From Lysinibacillus capsici (lineage in GTDB: Bacteria; Bacillota; Bacilli; Bacillales_A; Planococcaceae): a DNA stretch of 39,352 bases. Shown here piece after piece: positions 1 through 8,269 of the stretch. Where the stretch lies: the NCBI RefSeq assembly GCF_003367505.1, contig NZ_PXXX01000026.1:1-39352 (forward strand), read 5' to 3'. Each line of letters begins with the position of its first letter. The stretch's first letter is position 1. The position numbers were made by a program, and so were the translations under genes. The notes below the pieces were generated by a model. It saw only the letters and a list, made by a program, of their open reading frames with translations, was not told the origin of the DNA and did no database searches.

Positions 1-86
1 GTTTATCCAGTTTTGAAAGAGCAAATCTTTCTAAAAAGAGAGCTTCTAGATACAGCAGTACGCCGTGTATGGAAGGTCGACCATAG
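1..86 (+). other. 23S-5S rRNA internal spacer
   Basis: This stretch directly precedes the 5S gene and looks like the 23S-5S spacer of a Bacillales rRNA operon. It holds no ORF. The 3' end of 23S rRNA is not visible, so the 23S gene probably ends just outside the window. The identification rests on position and general resemblance, not on an alignment. Confidence 0.6.
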
Positions 87-202
87 TCTAGTGATGATTG
101 CAAAGAGGTCACACCCGTTCCCATACCGAACACGGAAGTTAAGCTCTTTAGCGCCGATGGTAGTTGGGGGCTTCCCCCTGTGAGAGTAGGACGTCGCTAG
201 GC
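87..202 (+). rRNA. rrf: 5S ribosomal RNA
   Basis: The universal 5S core is present (AGGTCACACCCGTTCCCAT, then CCGAACACGGAAGTTAAGC, then GTGAGAGTAGGACGTCGC). The two ends (TCTAGTGATG and CGTCGCTAGG) form the terminal helix I. The length of about 116 nt is normal for Bacillales. An intrinsic terminator follows within 5 nt, so this is the last gene of an rRNA operon that begins upstream of the window. Confidence 0.97.
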
Positions 203-206
203 AATT

Positions 207-240
207 AAAAAGTCATGGATCTATTCCATGACTTTTTTTT
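207..240 (+). terminator. rRNA operon terminator
   Basis: A 13-bp stem (AAAAAGTCATGGA pairing with TCCATGACTTTTT) with a 5-nt loop is followed by a T run. It lies 4 nt after the 5S gene. Confidence 0.93.
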
Positions 241-243
241 ATT

Positions 244-271
244 TTGTGAACTATTCATAAAATGCTATAAT
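244..271 (+). promoter_or_regulatory. Sigma-A type promoter for the 88-aa membrane protein
   Basis: TTGTGA at 244-249 and a perfect TATAAT at 266-271 are separated by 16 bp. The -10 is preceded by TGC, an extended -10. It sits between the rRNA terminator and the start at 352, giving a leader of about 75 nt. Confidence 0.65.
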
Positions 272-351
272 ATATTTAATATTTTCAAGTGGATTTAAAG
301 GAAATTTCTTTCGCCTAGATACATTCTGGATTTAATAATGGAGGAATCAAA

Positions 352-618
352 ATGAGGCAGAACATTTTTTCTGCGATTTCGATCTCAAGTCTACTACTTA
401 TATTCTTTATGTTTGGCTATGATTCAACCAAATGGTATGGAAACTTTTTTACATTTCTCTATCGTGTAAATATGTTTATGCCGTTTATTTTAGGTGGTTT
501 AGGCATCACCAGTGCCCTATTTGGCATCAAAGGATATCGTATGGTTCTTGTTGTCCTTCATTTGTTCCTACTGCTATTATTTTTTTGTATCTATTTAAAG
601 GCATTTTTTGTTCCATGA
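352..618 (+). CDS. Small hydrophobic membrane protein, unknown function (88 aa)
   Basis: I do not recognise this family. The ATG at 352 has a GGAGG at 340-344 with good spacing, and the gene sits between its own promoter and its own terminator, so it is probably real and monocistronic. The protein is almost entirely hydrophobic, with likely membrane segments at about residues 6-22, 40-59 and 63-86. Short loops carry the charged residues (DSTKWY near 24-29, KGYR near 60-63). No signal peptide cleavage site, cysteine motif or catalytic motif is visible. It lies between an rRNA operon and yebG, a neighbourhood that gives no functional clue. Confidence 0.7.
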   Translation: MRQNIFSAISISSLLLIFFMFGYDSTKWYGNFFTFLYRVNMFMPFILGGLGITSALFGIKGYRMVLVVLHLFLLLLFFCIYLKAFFVP

Positions 619-627
619 GCATTCATC

Positions 628-659
628 AAAACTGCGGAGAGGAATTCTGCAGTTTTTTC
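628..659 (+). terminator. Intrinsic terminator after the 88-aa membrane protein
   Basis: AAAACTGC pairs with GCAGTTTT, with further weak pairing inside, and is followed by TTTTTTCT. It lies 10 nt after the stop codon. Confidence 0.85.
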
Positions 660-678
660 TATTTATTTAAGTTCTTAC

Positions 679-707
679 ATACTTCTGTAAGCAACAAAAG
701 GTATAAT
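679..707 (+). promoter_or_regulatory. Possible promoter for yebG
   Basis: A perfect TATAAT at 702-707 lies about 50 nt upstream of the yebG start. The -35 candidate (ATACTT at 679-684, 17-bp spacer) is poor, so only the -10 is well supported. The preceding terminator means yebG needs its own promoter about here. Confidence 0.4.
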
Positions 708-758
708 GAATTACAAATTGGTTGTGAATGAATATGTACAATGGAAAGGAAGAAAAAG

Positions 759-953
759 TTGGGAAAAAAGCAAATTTGGTATGAGGTACAGGAAAACGAG
801 TCAATCGAGGATTGCTTGGCAAGAATGCGGAAAGATGGCTTTATGGTCATAGGACGAAAAGAAGAGCCACTTTTTCATATCGTAGATGGTGAGCCAGCTT
901 ATTTGCGCCAAAAAATTCAGTTTAAAGGTATACCTGCTCAAGATATCGAATGA
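759..953 (+). CDS. yebG: NETI-motif protein YebG
   Basis: This small basic protein (64 aa from the TTG at 759) carries the conserved block QENESIEDCLARM, which matches the ENETI motif of the NETI protein family, with NESI here. The family has no established function. In B. subtilis the homologue yebG lies immediately upstream of purE, as here. The reading frame extends to an ATG at 741, but that codon has no ribosome binding site. AAAGGAAG at 745-752 is correctly spaced for TTG 759, so I chose TTG. The PurBox inverted repeat starts 10 nt past the stop and could double as its terminator. Confidence 0.8.
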   Translation: MGKKQIWYEVQENESIEDCLARMRKDGFMVIGRKEEPLFHIVDGEPAYLRQKIQFKGIPAQDIE

Positions 954-962
954 TTTTGACTA

Positions 963-1006
963 AAAACCGAACATTTTTTTTCGCCTAATAAAAAATGTTC
1001 GCATTT
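963..1006 (+). promoter_or_regulatory. Paired PurR operator boxes of the pur operon
   Basis: AAAACCGAACATT at 963-975 matches the B. subtilis PurBox consensus AWWWCCGAACWWT at every position. A second box in inverted orientation at 994-1006 (reverse complement AAATGCGAACATT) has one mismatch. The two CGAA cores are 30 bp apart. They lie at roughly -85 to -40 relative to the predicted start site, the arrangement PurR uses at the B. subtilis pur operon. PurR represses when PRPP is low. No purR gene lies in this window. Confidence 0.9.
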
Positions 1007-1011
1007 TTGGA

Positions 1012-1040
1012 TTGACGATAAGACAATCCCTTGTTAAAAT
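1012..1040 (+). promoter_or_regulatory. Sigma-A promoter of the pur operon
   Basis: TTGACG at 1012-1017, a 17-bp spacer and TAAAAT at 1035-1040 with an upstream TGT (extended -10) make a strong vegetative promoter. The predicted start is near 1047, just upstream of the riboswitch. Confidence 0.88.
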
Positions 1041-1062
1041 GTGAGAAGGAAAAACAAATAGA

Positions 1063-1132
1063 TCCCACATATATGCTAGAGGATTGGCTCTAGTGTCTCT
1101 ACCCGGCACCGTAAATGCTGGACTATGCGGGA
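1063..1132 (+). promoter_or_regulatory. Guanine riboswitch aptamer (purine class)
   Basis: P1 pairs TCCCACATA (1063-1071) with TATGCGGGA (1124-1132), with one A-C mismatch. P2 is CTAGAG/CTCTAG (loop GATTGG). P3 is CCGGCA/TGCTGG with the invariant loop CCGTAAA. The J2/3 segment CTCTACC and the J3/1 segment GGACTATG match the purine riboswitch core. The specificity base in GACTA is C, which by established rules selects guanine or hypoxanthine, while adenine sensors have U. Loop L2 is 6 nt instead of the usual 7 but keeps the GG that pairs with CC in L3. B. subtilis has the same element ahead of purE. Confidence 0.95.
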
Positions 1133-1200
1133 AAGCACTTTTGGCGTATGGTGAGAAGGTCTTTGTACAGCTATGTACATGGAGACGATCTTGTCCGAAT

Positions 1201-1263
1201 AATCCTCAAGTAAACTGCTTTCACGTGTACTGGTAGAGAGTAGTTTATTTGGGGATTTTCTTT
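1201..1263 (+). terminator. Riboswitch expression-platform terminator
   Basis: AATCCTCAAGTAAACT (1201-1216) pairs with AGTTTATTTGGGGATT (1242-1257) over 16 positions including two G-U pairs, and a TTTTCTTT tract follows. It lies 68 nt after the aptamer. Segment 1124-1137, which includes the 3' strand of P1, can instead pair with 1216-1229 (13 of 14 positions). This gives an antiterminator exclusive with both P1 and this terminator. Guanine binding should therefore switch transcription off. Confidence 0.88.
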
Positions 1264-1353
1264 GTAAATAAGAATTGCAGTAGCTATTCAAAATAGAGGC
1301 TAGCACAATAAATAATTGATCATTTTTCTATCGTTTAAAAGGAGCGACAATTT

Positions 1354-1842
1354 ATGAATCCGAAAATCGGTGTCATTATGGGTAGTTCAAGTGACTGGGA
1401 AACAATGAAACATGCATGTGATATTTTAGATGAATTACAAGTACCGTACGAAAAGAAAGTTGTATCTGCACATCGTACACCTGATTTAATGTTTGAATAT
1501 GCAGAGGCAGCTCGCGAGCGAGGAATACAAGTAATTATTGCTGGAGCAGGCGGTGCTGCACATTTACCAGGAATGGTGGCAGCTAAAACAACATTACCTG
1601 TCATCGGTGTACCAGTTCAATCCCGTGCACTTAATGGACTTGATTCACTATTATCCATCGTTCAAATGCCTGGTGGCGTACCTGTAGCTACTGTAGCGAT
1701 TGGCAAAGCAGGAGCGACTAATGCAGGGTTACTTGCAGCTCAAATTTTGTCAACAACAGATGCGGAGCTTGCTAATAAATTAGATGCTAGACGTGAAGCA
1801 ACAAAGCAGCAAGTATTAGAAAGTACAGGTGACTTAGTGTGA
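1354..1842 (+). CDS. purE: N5-carboxyaminoimidazole ribonucleotide mutase PurE
   Basis: PurE converts N5-CAIR, the product of PurK, to CAIR in the sixth step of bacterial purine synthesis. The 162-aa length and sequence are those of class I PurE. The N-terminal [13 protein letters not shown] binds substrate phosphate, VSAHRTPD carries the catalytic histidine, and [13 protein letters not shown] and [28 protein letters not shown] complete the active site. The ATG has AAAGGAGCG at 1338-1345. It is the first gene of the operon, 90 nt downstream of the riboswitch terminator. The final codons overlap purK by 4 nt (GTGA), which suggests translational coupling with the enzyme that makes its substrate. 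Confidence 0.97.
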   Translation: MNPKIGVIMGSSSDWETMKHACDILDELQVPYEKKVVSAHRTPDLMFEYAEAARERGIQVIIAGAGGAAHLPGMVAAKTTLPVIGVPVQSRALNGLDSLLSIVQMPGGVPVATVAIGKAGATNAGLLAAQILSTTDAELANKLDARREATKQQVLESTGDLV

Positions 1843-2963
1843 CGAAGATTATTTATCCTGGACAAACGATAGGCATTATAGGCGGAGGGCAACTTGGTCG
1901 AATGATGGCACTTGCTGCAAAGGAGTCAGGTTTTAAAGTGGCTGTTCTTGAACCAGCAATGGACTCACCTTGTGGGCAGGTTGCAGATATTCGCATTGTA
2001 GCTCCATATGATGATGAAGCTGCTTTAGAAGAACTTGCAGAAGTAAGTGATATTATCACATATGAATTTGAAAATATTGATTATGAAGGCTTAAAGCGTT
2101 TATCACAAATGGCTTATGTTCCTCAAGGAGCAGAGTTGGTACGTATTACACAAAACCGTATAACAGAGAAAGAAGCTATTGTGAAAGCTGGTTGCCCAGT
2201 AGCACCATATATTGTTGCAAAAACTTATGAAGAATTAGTAGCCAATATTGATTCGATTGGTTATCCTTGTATAGTCAAAACAGCAAGAGGTGGTTATGAT
2301 GGCAAGGGACAGCAGCTTTTAAAATCAACTGAAGATTTGCCTTTAGCGAAAGAATTATTCACGCATTCGCAATGTATTGCAGAAGGATTTGTTCCTTTCG
2401 TAAAGGAAGTATCGGTCATTGTTCAAAGAAATGGTCATGGTGAATCGTATTGTCAGCCAGTTGGAGAGAACATTCATGTTCATCATATTCTTCACGAGAC
2501 AATAGTACCTGCTCGCATAACTGAAAGCACAGCTCAAGCTGCAGAACGAGAAGCTTTGAAAATTGCAGATTATTTACATTTAGTAGGAACGCTAGCGGTA
2601 GAAATGTTTGTATTAGAAGATGGTAGTATTGTTATAAATGAATTAGCACCAAGACCTCATAATTCTGGTCACTATTCAATTGAAGCATGTAATGTTTCAC
2701 AATTCCATCAGCATATTCGTGCTGTTTGTGGATGGCCGTTACGTAAGCCACAACTATGGGCACCATCCATTATGGTCAATGTATTAGGGCAGCATGTCGT
2801 GCCACTCAGTAACTCAATTGCTAAATATCCTGAATGGTCCATACATCTTTATGGGAAAGCTGAAGCTAAGGTCAACCGTAAAATGGGCCATGTGACGATT
2901 ATGACAAAAGACTTAGAAGCTACACTACAACAAATCGAGAGTTCTGGCATTTGGTCAGAATAG
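1839..2963 (+). CDS. purK: 5-(carboxyamino)imidazole ribonucleotide synthase PurK
   Basis: PurK carboxylates AIR with bicarbonate and ATP to give N5-CAIR for PurE. The 374-aa protein begins with a Rossmann-like dinucleotide motif ([18 protein letters not shown]). It continues through the ATP-grasp fold: [16 protein letters not shown] near 143-158 is the ATP loop, [14 protein letters not shown] near 182-195, and [25 protein letters not shown] near 255-279 holds the metal and phosphate ligands. The start is a GTG that overlaps the purE stop. The length is normal for Bacillales PurK and no frame damage is seen. Confidence 0.97.
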   Translation: MTKIIYPGQTIGIIGGGQLGRMMALAAKESGFKVAVLEPAMDSPCGQVADIRIVAPYDDEAALEELAEVSDIITYEFENIDYEGLKRLSQMAYVPQGAELVRITQNRITEKEAIVKAGCPVAPYIVAKTYEELVANIDSIGYPCIVKTARGGYDGKGQQLLKSTEDLPLAKELFTHSQCIAEGFVPFVKEVSVIVQRNGHGESYCQPVGENIHVHHILHETIVPARITESTAQAAEREALKIADYLHLVGTLAVEMFVLEDGSIVINELAPRPHNSGHYSIEACNVSQFHQHIRAVCGWPLRKPQLWAPSIMVNVLGQHVVPLSNSIAKYPEWSIHLYGKAEAKVNRKMGHVTIMTKDLEATLQQIESSGIWSE

Positions 2964-2976
2964 AAGGAGATACGCG

Positions 2977-4272
2977 ATGATTGAACGTTACACAAGACCC
3001 GAAATGGGCGCAATTTGGACAGAACAAAATAAATACCAAGCTTGGCTAGAGGTTGAAATTTTAGCTTGTGAAGCATGGGCAGAGTTAGGAGATATCCCTA
3101 AAGAGGATGTTGCTAAAATTCGCGAAAATGCTTCATTTGATGTGAATCGTATATTAGAAATTGAACAAGAAACTCGTCATGACGTTGTAGCCTTTACTCG
3201 TGCTGTTTCTGAAACACTTGGAGAAGAGCGCAAATGGGTACATTATGGTTTAACTTCTACGGACGTAGTAGATACAGCACTTTCTTATTTAATCAAACAA
3301 GCAAATGATATTTTACGAAAAGATATAGTAAATTTCATTGATATTATTGCTACTAAGGCAAAAGAACATAAACATACAGTTATGATGGGACGCACACATG
3401 GTGTTCATGCTGAACCAACAACTTTCGGTTTGAAACTTGGTTTATGGTATGAGGAAATGAAGCGTAACCTTGAACGTTTTGAAGCAGCTGCCAAAGTAAT
3501 TGAAACAGGAAAAATGTCTGGAGCTGTTGGAACATATGCCAATATCGATCCTCGTGTTGAGCAATATGTTTGCGATAAATTAGGACTTGCAGCATCACCG
3601 ATCTCCACACAAACTTTACAGCGTGATCGCCATGCTCAGTATTTAGGTGCATTAGCTTTAATCGCTACTTCAATTGAAAAATTCGCAACAGAAATTCGTG
3701 GACTACAGAAATCTGAAACACGTGAAGTGGAAGAAGCTTTTGCAAAAGGACAAAAAGGATCATCTGCAATGCCACATAAGCGTAATCCAATCGGTTCTGA
3801 AAACATGGTTGGTATGTCTCGTTTAATGCGAGGTTATATGGTGACTGCTTATGAAAATGTAGCATTATGGCATGAGCGTGATATTTCACATTCATCTGCA
3901 GAGCGTGTTATTTTACCGGATGCAACAATTACTCTTAACTATATGCTAAATCGCTTCGGTAATATTGTGAAAAACTTAACAGTATTCCCTGAGAACATGA
4001 AACGTAATATGGATCGTACATTTGGTCTTATTTATTCTCAACGCATCTTACTAGCATTGATTGATAAAGGACTAGTACGTGAAGAAGCTTATGATACAGT
4101 ACAACCTTTAGCAATGCAGGCTTGGGACGAGCAAGTTCAGTTCCGTACATTAGTCGATGCAAGTGAAAAAATCACATCTTATTTAACAAAAGAAGAGTTG
4201 GATGATTGTTTTGATTACAACTACCACTTACAGCATGTTGATATGATTTTTGAACGACTAGGACTTAACTAA
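2977..4272 (+). CDS. purB: Adenylosuccinate lyase PurB
   Basis: PurB eliminates fumarate twice in purine metabolism: from SAICAR in the de novo pathway and from adenylosuccinate on the way to AMP. The 431-aa sequence belongs to the fumarase/aspartase superfamily. It has TSTDVVDTA near 89-97, the histidine-bearing [14 protein letters not shown] near 138-151, and the signature [12 protein letters not shown] near 261-272, whose flexible loop carries the catalytic serine. A GAAGGAGA ribosome binding site precedes the ATG. It is followed by the largest gap in the first half of the operon (128 nt), which carries a strong RNA structure. Confidence 0.97.
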   Translation: MIERYTRPEMGAIWTEQNKYQAWLEVEILACEAWAELGDIPKEDVAKIRENASFDVNRILEIEQETRHDVVAFTRAVSETLGEERKWVHYGLTSTDVVDTALSYLIKQANDILRKDIVNFIDIIATKAKEHKHTVMMGRTHGVHAEPTTFGLKLGLWYEEMKRNLERFEAAAKVIETGKMSGAVGTYANIDPRVEQYVCDKLGLAASPISTQTLQRDRHAQYLGALALIATSIEKFATEIRGLQKSETREVEEAFAKGQKGSSAMPHKRNPIGSENMVGMSRLMRGYMVTAYENVALWHERDISHSSAERVILPDATITLNYMLNRFGNIVKNLTVFPENMKRNMDRTFGLIYSQRILLALIDKGLVREEAYDTVQPLAMQAWDEQVQFRTLVDASEKITSYLTKEELDDCFDYNYHLQHVDMIFERLGLN

Positions 4273-4320
4273 TATTTATTTAGCCATCTAATAATAAATG
4301 TTAGAGCCACCAGTAAAAGT

Positions 4321-4378
4321 TTCAGAGTTGAATCGTAGAGATACGGTTCAATTCTGAACATTATTACAAGCGTATCTC
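4321..4378 (+). promoter_or_regulatory. Intercistronic hairpin with possible pseudoknot before purC
   Basis: TTCAGAGTTGAATCG (4321-4335) pairs with CGGTTCAATTCTGAA (4344-4358) over 15 continuous positions, two of them G-U. Loop-plus-stem bases GAGATACG (4338-4345) are exactly complementary to CGTATCTC (4371-4378). The loop bases GAGATA can therefore form an H-type pseudoknot with TATCTC, ending about 7 nt before the purC ribosome binding site AGGGGG. There is no T run, so it is not a classic terminator. I do not recognise a known riboswitch class, and the function is unknown. Confidence 0.6.
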
Positions 4379-4400
4379 ATAATATCAGGGGGAAAACGAA

Positions 4401-5111
4401 ATGACTAAAGGTCAACTTTTGTATGAAGGTAAAGCAAAAAAATTGTTCACAACAGAGGAGCCAAATGTGCTACTTGTTGAGTACAAGGATAGTGCAACAG
4501 CATTCAATGGTGAAAAGAAAGAGGAAATTGAAGGTAAGGGCATTTTAAATAATCGCATTACTTCATTAATTTTCGAAAAATTACAAGCTAACGGAATTGC
4601 GTCACATTTCGTAAAACGATTATCCGATACACAACAACTTGTAAAAAAAGTAGAAATTATTCCGATTGAGGTAGTTGTTCGTAATATTGCTGCTGGAAGT
4701 TTAGCAAAGCGTCTAGGTCTTGAAGAAGGGACACCTTTAAAACGACCAATCGTTGAATTTTATTATAAAGACGATGATTTAGGCGACCCACTTATTACGA
4801 CAGAACATATTGATGTTCTTGAACTTGCCACACCAACTGAAGTAACAGCTATTTATGATGGTGCATTAGCCGTTAACAAAGTGCTACAGCCGATCTTTGC
4901 AGATGTCAATGTGACATTGATTGATTTTAAATTAGAGTTCGGCCGTGATATGGATGGTCATGTATTATTGGCAGATGAAATTTCACCAGATACATGCCGA
5001 CTTTGGGATGCAACAACGAAGCAAAAGTTAGACAAAGATGTTTTTCGTCGTGACCTTGGTAATTTAACTGAAGTTTATACTATTATACTTTCTAGACTCG
5101 GAGGCAAATAA
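4401..5111 (+). CDS. purC: SAICAR synthase PurC
   Basis: PurC joins CAIR and aspartate with ATP to make SAICAR. The 236-aa protein is the compact bacterial single-domain form. The N-terminal LLYEGKAKKLF is the glycine-rich nucleotide loop, KDSATAFNGEKKEEIEGKG near 29-47 binds phosphate, IEVVVRNIAAGSLAKRLG near 92-109 is the family signature, and LADEISPDTCRLWD near 191-204 lines the aspartate/metal site. AGGGGG precedes the ATG. The purS start follows 2 nt after the stop, so purC, purS, purQ and purL form a tightly coupled block. Confidence 0.97.
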   Translation: MTKGQLLYEGKAKKLFTTEEPNVLLVEYKDSATAFNGEKKEEIEGKGILNNRITSLIFEKLQANGIASHFVKRLSDTQQLVKKVEIIPIEVVVRNIAAGSLAKRLGLEEGTPLKRPIVEFYYKDDDLGDPLITTEHIDVLELATPTEVTAIYDGALAVNKVLQPIFADVNVTLIDFKLEFGRDMDGHVLLADEISPDTCRLWDATTKQKLDKDVFRRDLGNLTEVYTIILSRLGGK

Positions 5112-5113
5112 CA

Positions 5114-5362
5114 ATGAAAAAAGTAAAAATCTATGTAACATTACGTGAGAGTATTCTTGATCCTCAAGGCTCTGCAGTACAAGGTTCTTTAGCTAAGATG
5201 GGCTACGGTGAAGTAGAAGATTTACGTATCGGTAAATATCTTGAACTATCAATTAAAGATTCAGAACGTGACATTGATATTCTAGTAAAAGAAATGTGTG
5301 AAAAGGTTTTAACGAACGTTGTAATTGAAGACTACCGTTACGAAGTCGAGGAGGCTATTTAA
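5114..5362 (+). CDS. purS: FGAM synthetase subunit PurS
   Basis: PurS is the small bridging subunit that holds glutaminase PurQ and synthetase PurL together in the Gram-positive three-part formylglycinamidine ribonucleotide synthetase. The 82-aa length is typical. The conserved N-terminal strand and loop [22 protein letters not shown], the ELSIKD strand and the C-terminal [17 protein letters not shown] are all present. Its place between purC and purQ with 2-nt gaps on both sides fits its role as a stoichiometric partner. Confidence 0.96.
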   Translation: MKKVKIYVTLRESILDPQGSAVQGSLAKMGYGEVEDLRIGKYLELSIKDSERDIDILVKEMCEKVLTNVVIEDYRYEVEEAI

Positions 5363-5364
5363 TC

Positions 5365-6048
5365 ATGAAATTCGCAGTACTCGTATTCCCTGGGTCAAAC
5401 TGTGACATCGATATGTATCATGCGATTAAAGACGAGCTAGGTGAAGAAGTAGAATATGTATGGCATACAGCAACAGATCTAAGTGGTTTTGATGGTGTAT
5501 TAGTACCTGGAGGATTCTCCTATGGGGATTATCTTCGTTGTGGTGCAATGGCTAATCAATCTAACATTATGACAGAAGTTAAGAAGGCAGCAGATGCTGG
5601 TAAACCTGTATTAGGTGTATGTAATGGCTTCCAAATCCTAACGGAAGCAGGTTTATTGCCAGGAGCTTTATTGCGCAATAAAAACTTAAAATTTATGTGC
5701 CGTACAGTGCAGCTTAAAGTTGAAAACAACAATACATTATTCACAAATCAATATGAGCAAGGTCAAATCATCAATATTCCAATCGCACATGGTGAAGGTA
5801 ACTACTACTGTGACGAGGAAACTTTACAATCACTAAAAGATAATAATCAAATCGTATTCACATACTCAGGTGACAATCCAAACGGTTCTTTAGAAGATAT
5901 CGCAGGGATTATAAACGAGCGCGGCAATGTATTAGGGATGATGCCACACCCAGAGCGAGCTGTTGATGCACTGGTGGGCGGCGCAGACGGTCTAGCAGTA
6001 TTTAAATCAATCGTGAAGCAGTGGAGGGAAAATCATGTCAACAACTAA
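5365..6048 (+). CDS. purQ: FGAM synthetase glutaminase subunit PurQ
   Basis: PurQ hydrolyses glutamine and channels ammonia to PurL. The 227-aa class I amidotransferase has the nucleophile Cys86 in GVCNGFQIL and the catalytic dyad His195/Glu197 in [23 protein letters not shown] near 48-61 forms the oxyanion region. The short stand-alone form is the Gram-positive arrangement, in which PurS is also needed. The end of the gene overlaps the purL start by 14 nt, which suggests coupled translation of the two partners. Confidence 0.97.
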   Translation: MKFAVLVFPGSNCDIDMYHAIKDELGEEVEYVWHTATDLSGFDGVLVPGGFSYGDYLRCGAMANQSNIMTEVKKAADAGKPVLGVCNGFQILTEAGLLPGALLRNKNLKFMCRTVQLKVENNNTLFTNQYEQGQIINIPIAHGEGNYYCDEETLQSLKDNNQIVFTYSGDNPNGSLEDIAGIINERGNVLGMMPHPERAVDALVGGADGLAVFKSIVKQWRENHVNN

Positions 6049-8269
6049 GTTTGAGCCAACAGCACAGCAGATTAAAGATGAGAAGCTATACGCTGGAATG
6101 GGGATGTCAGACGAAGAATTTGCAATGGTAGAAGGTATTTTAGGACGTCTACCTAATTGGACAGAGACAGGTCTTTTCTCAGTAATGTGGTCTGAACACT
6201 GCTCATACAAAAATTCAAAGCCAGTACTACGTAAATTCCCTACTAAAGGGCCACAGGTATTACAAGGACCAGGTGAAGGTGCAGGTATTGTTGATATTGG
6301 TGACGAACAAGCAGTAGTGTTTAAAATGGAATCGCATAACCATCCATCTGCAATAGAACCTTATCAAGGGGCTGCAACAGGTGTCGGTGGTATTATCCGT
6401 GACGTTTTCTCAATGGGTGCACGTCCAATTGCTATGTTAAACTCATTACGCTTTGGTGAATTAAAGTCAGCACGTGGGAAATATCTATTTGAAGAAGTAG
6501 TAGCGGGAATCGCAGGATATGGTAACTGTATCGGAATTCCAACAGTAGGTGGCGAAATTCAATTTGATCCTTGCTATGAAGGTAATCCTCTAGTGAATGC
6601 TATGTGTGTCGGTTTAATTGATCATAAAGATATTCAACGAGGCATTGCTGCTGGTGTAGGTAATACAGTGATGTATGTTGGAGCGAAAACAGGCCGTGAT
6701 GGTATTCATGGTGCAACATTCGCCTCTGAGGAATTAACTGAGGAATCAGAAAACCAACGTCCAGCAGTACAAGTTGGAGATCCATTTATGGAGAAGCTTT
6801 TACTTGAAGCTTGTTTAGAGGTTGTAAAATCGGATGCTCTAGTTGGTATTCAAGATATGGGTGCAGCTGGTCTTACTTCTTCTTCAGCAGAAATGGCTTC
6901 AAAGGCTGGTTCTGGTGTAGAAATGAACTTAGACTTAGTGCCTCAGCGTGAAACAGGAATGTCAGCGTATGAAATGATGTTGTCTGAGTCTCAAGAACGT
7001 ATGCTTTTAGTTGTGAAAAAAGGTCGCGAAGATGAAATTAAAGCGATTTTCGATAAATACGATTTAGATGCAGTAGCGATTGGTCGCGTTACAGATGATA
7101 AAATGCTTCGTCTGCTACACAAAGGACAAGTAGTTGCAGAGGTACCTGCAGACGCATTAGCAGAAGATGCACCTGTTTATCATAAACCATCTGCAGAACC
7201 TGCATACTATGCTCAGTTCCAAGCAATCGAAAACACTGAACCTGCTGTGACTGATTACAAAGAAACACTCATTGCTTTATTAAAAGCACCGACAATTGCT
7301 TCTAAAGAATGGGTATACGATCAATATGATTATCAGGTACGTACATCAACAGTTGTTAAACCAGGCTCTGACGCTGCTGTTATTCGAGTACGTGGCACAA
7401 ATAAAGGGTTGGCAATGACAACAGACTGTAACTCACGTTATATCTATTTAGATCCAGAAGTGGGTGGTGCTATCGCAGTAGCCGAAGCAGCTCGTAATAT
7501 CGTGGCAACTGGTGGCACGCCACTTGCGATTACAGACTGCTTAAACTTCGGTAATCCAGAGAAACCAGAAATCTTCTGGCAAATTGAAAAATCTGCAGAT
7601 GGTATTTCGGCAGCTTGTACGGCATTAAATGCTCCAGTAATCGGAGGTAACGTTTCTCTTTATAATGAGCGTTCAGGCGAAGCGGTGTATCCAACGCCAA
7701 CAATTGGTATGGTTGGTCTTATTGAAGACTTAGCACATGTAACGACACAGGATGTAAAGGCAGCAGGAGATCTTGTCTTTGTTATTGGTGAAACAAAAAC
7801 AGAGTTTGGCGGTTCAGAGCTTCAAAAACTTTTAAATAATGGTGTTATTTCAGGAAAAGCGCCGGCTATTGATTTAGAGGTTGAAGCGACACGTCAGCAA
7901 GCTTTATTAAAGGCGATTAAAGCAGGCCTTGTTCAATCTGCGCATGATGTAGCAGAGGGAGGTCTAGCTGTGGCGATTGCTGAAACAACATTTGGCGCTA
8001 ACGGTCTTGGTGTGGATGTAACATTAACAGGCTCTGCAACAACAGCGCTATTCAGTGAGAGTCAATCTCGTTTTGTTGTTACAGTTAAAGAAGAAAATGC
8101 TGCAGCATTTGTAGAAATCATGAAAGATGCTCAAAAAATTGGTGTCGTAACAAACGATGCACTTGTGAAAATCAACGGGGACAAAGGTGTGCTTGTAGAA
8201 GGTACAGTGGAGGAATTCCGTTCTAATTGGAAAGGAGCAATCCCATGCTTGCTGAACTCAGAGGCTTAA
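6035..8269 (+). CDS. purL: FGAM synthetase subunit PurL (small form)
   Basis: PurL is the ATP-dependent synthetase that converts FGAR to FGAM with ammonia from PurQ. At 744 aa it is the small PurL type, without the fused glutaminase of enterobacterial enzymes. Visible motifs are [12 protein letters not shown] near 50-61, [21 protein letters not shown] near 94-114 (ATP and metal site), [13 protein letters not shown] near 272-284, and the second-half repeat [21 protein letters not shown] near 464-484 with [14 protein letters not shown] and the C-terminal [16 protein letters not shown]. The ATG has GGAGGG upstream inside purQ. Its 3' end overlaps purF by 25 nt. Confidence 0.97.
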   Translation: MSTTKFEPTAQQIKDEKLYAGMGMSDEEFAMVEGILGRLPNWTETGLFSVMWSEHCSYKNSKPVLRKFPTKGPQVLQGPGEGAGIVDIGDEQAVVFKMESHNHPSAIEPYQGAATGVGGIIRDVFSMGARPIAMLNSLRFGELKSARGKYLFEEVVAGIAGYGNCIGIPTVGGEIQFDPCYEGNPLVNAMCVGLIDHKDIQRGIAAGVGNTVMYVGAKTGRDGIHGATFASEELTEESENQRPAVQVGDPFMEKLLLEACLEVVKSDALVGIQDMGAAGLTSSSAEMASKAGSGVEMNLDLVPQRETGMSAYEMMLSESQERMLLVVKKGREDEIKAIFDKYDLDAVAIGRVTDDKMLRLLHKGQVVAEVPADALAEDAPVYHKPSAEPAYYAQFQAIENTEPAVTDYKETLIALLKAPTIASKEWVYDQYDYQVRTSTVVKPGSDAAVIRVRGTNKGLAMTTDCNSRYIYLDPEVGGAIAVAEAARNIVATGGTPLAITDCLNFGNPEKPEIFWQIEKSADGISAACTALNAPVIGGNVSLYNERSGEAVYPTPTIGMVGLIEDLAHVTTQDVKAAGDLVFVIGETKTEFGGSELQKLLNNGVISGKAPAIDLEVEATRQQALLKAIKAGLVQSAHDVAEGGLAVAIAETTFGANGLGVDVTLTGSATTALFSESQSRFVVTVKEENAAAFVEIMKDAQKIGVVTNDALVKINGDKGVLVEGTVEEFRSNWKGAIPCLLNSEA

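Noticed and set aside
432..731. 99-codon ORF overlapping the 88-aa membrane protein
   Set aside because: It is an alternative frame that crosses the terminator at 628-659 and lacks a ribosome binding site.
4321..4400. ZTP (pfl) riboswitch ahead of purC
   Set aside because: A pseudoknot before a purine gene suggests it, but the conserved CCGCC/GGGC-type core of the pfl motif is absent.
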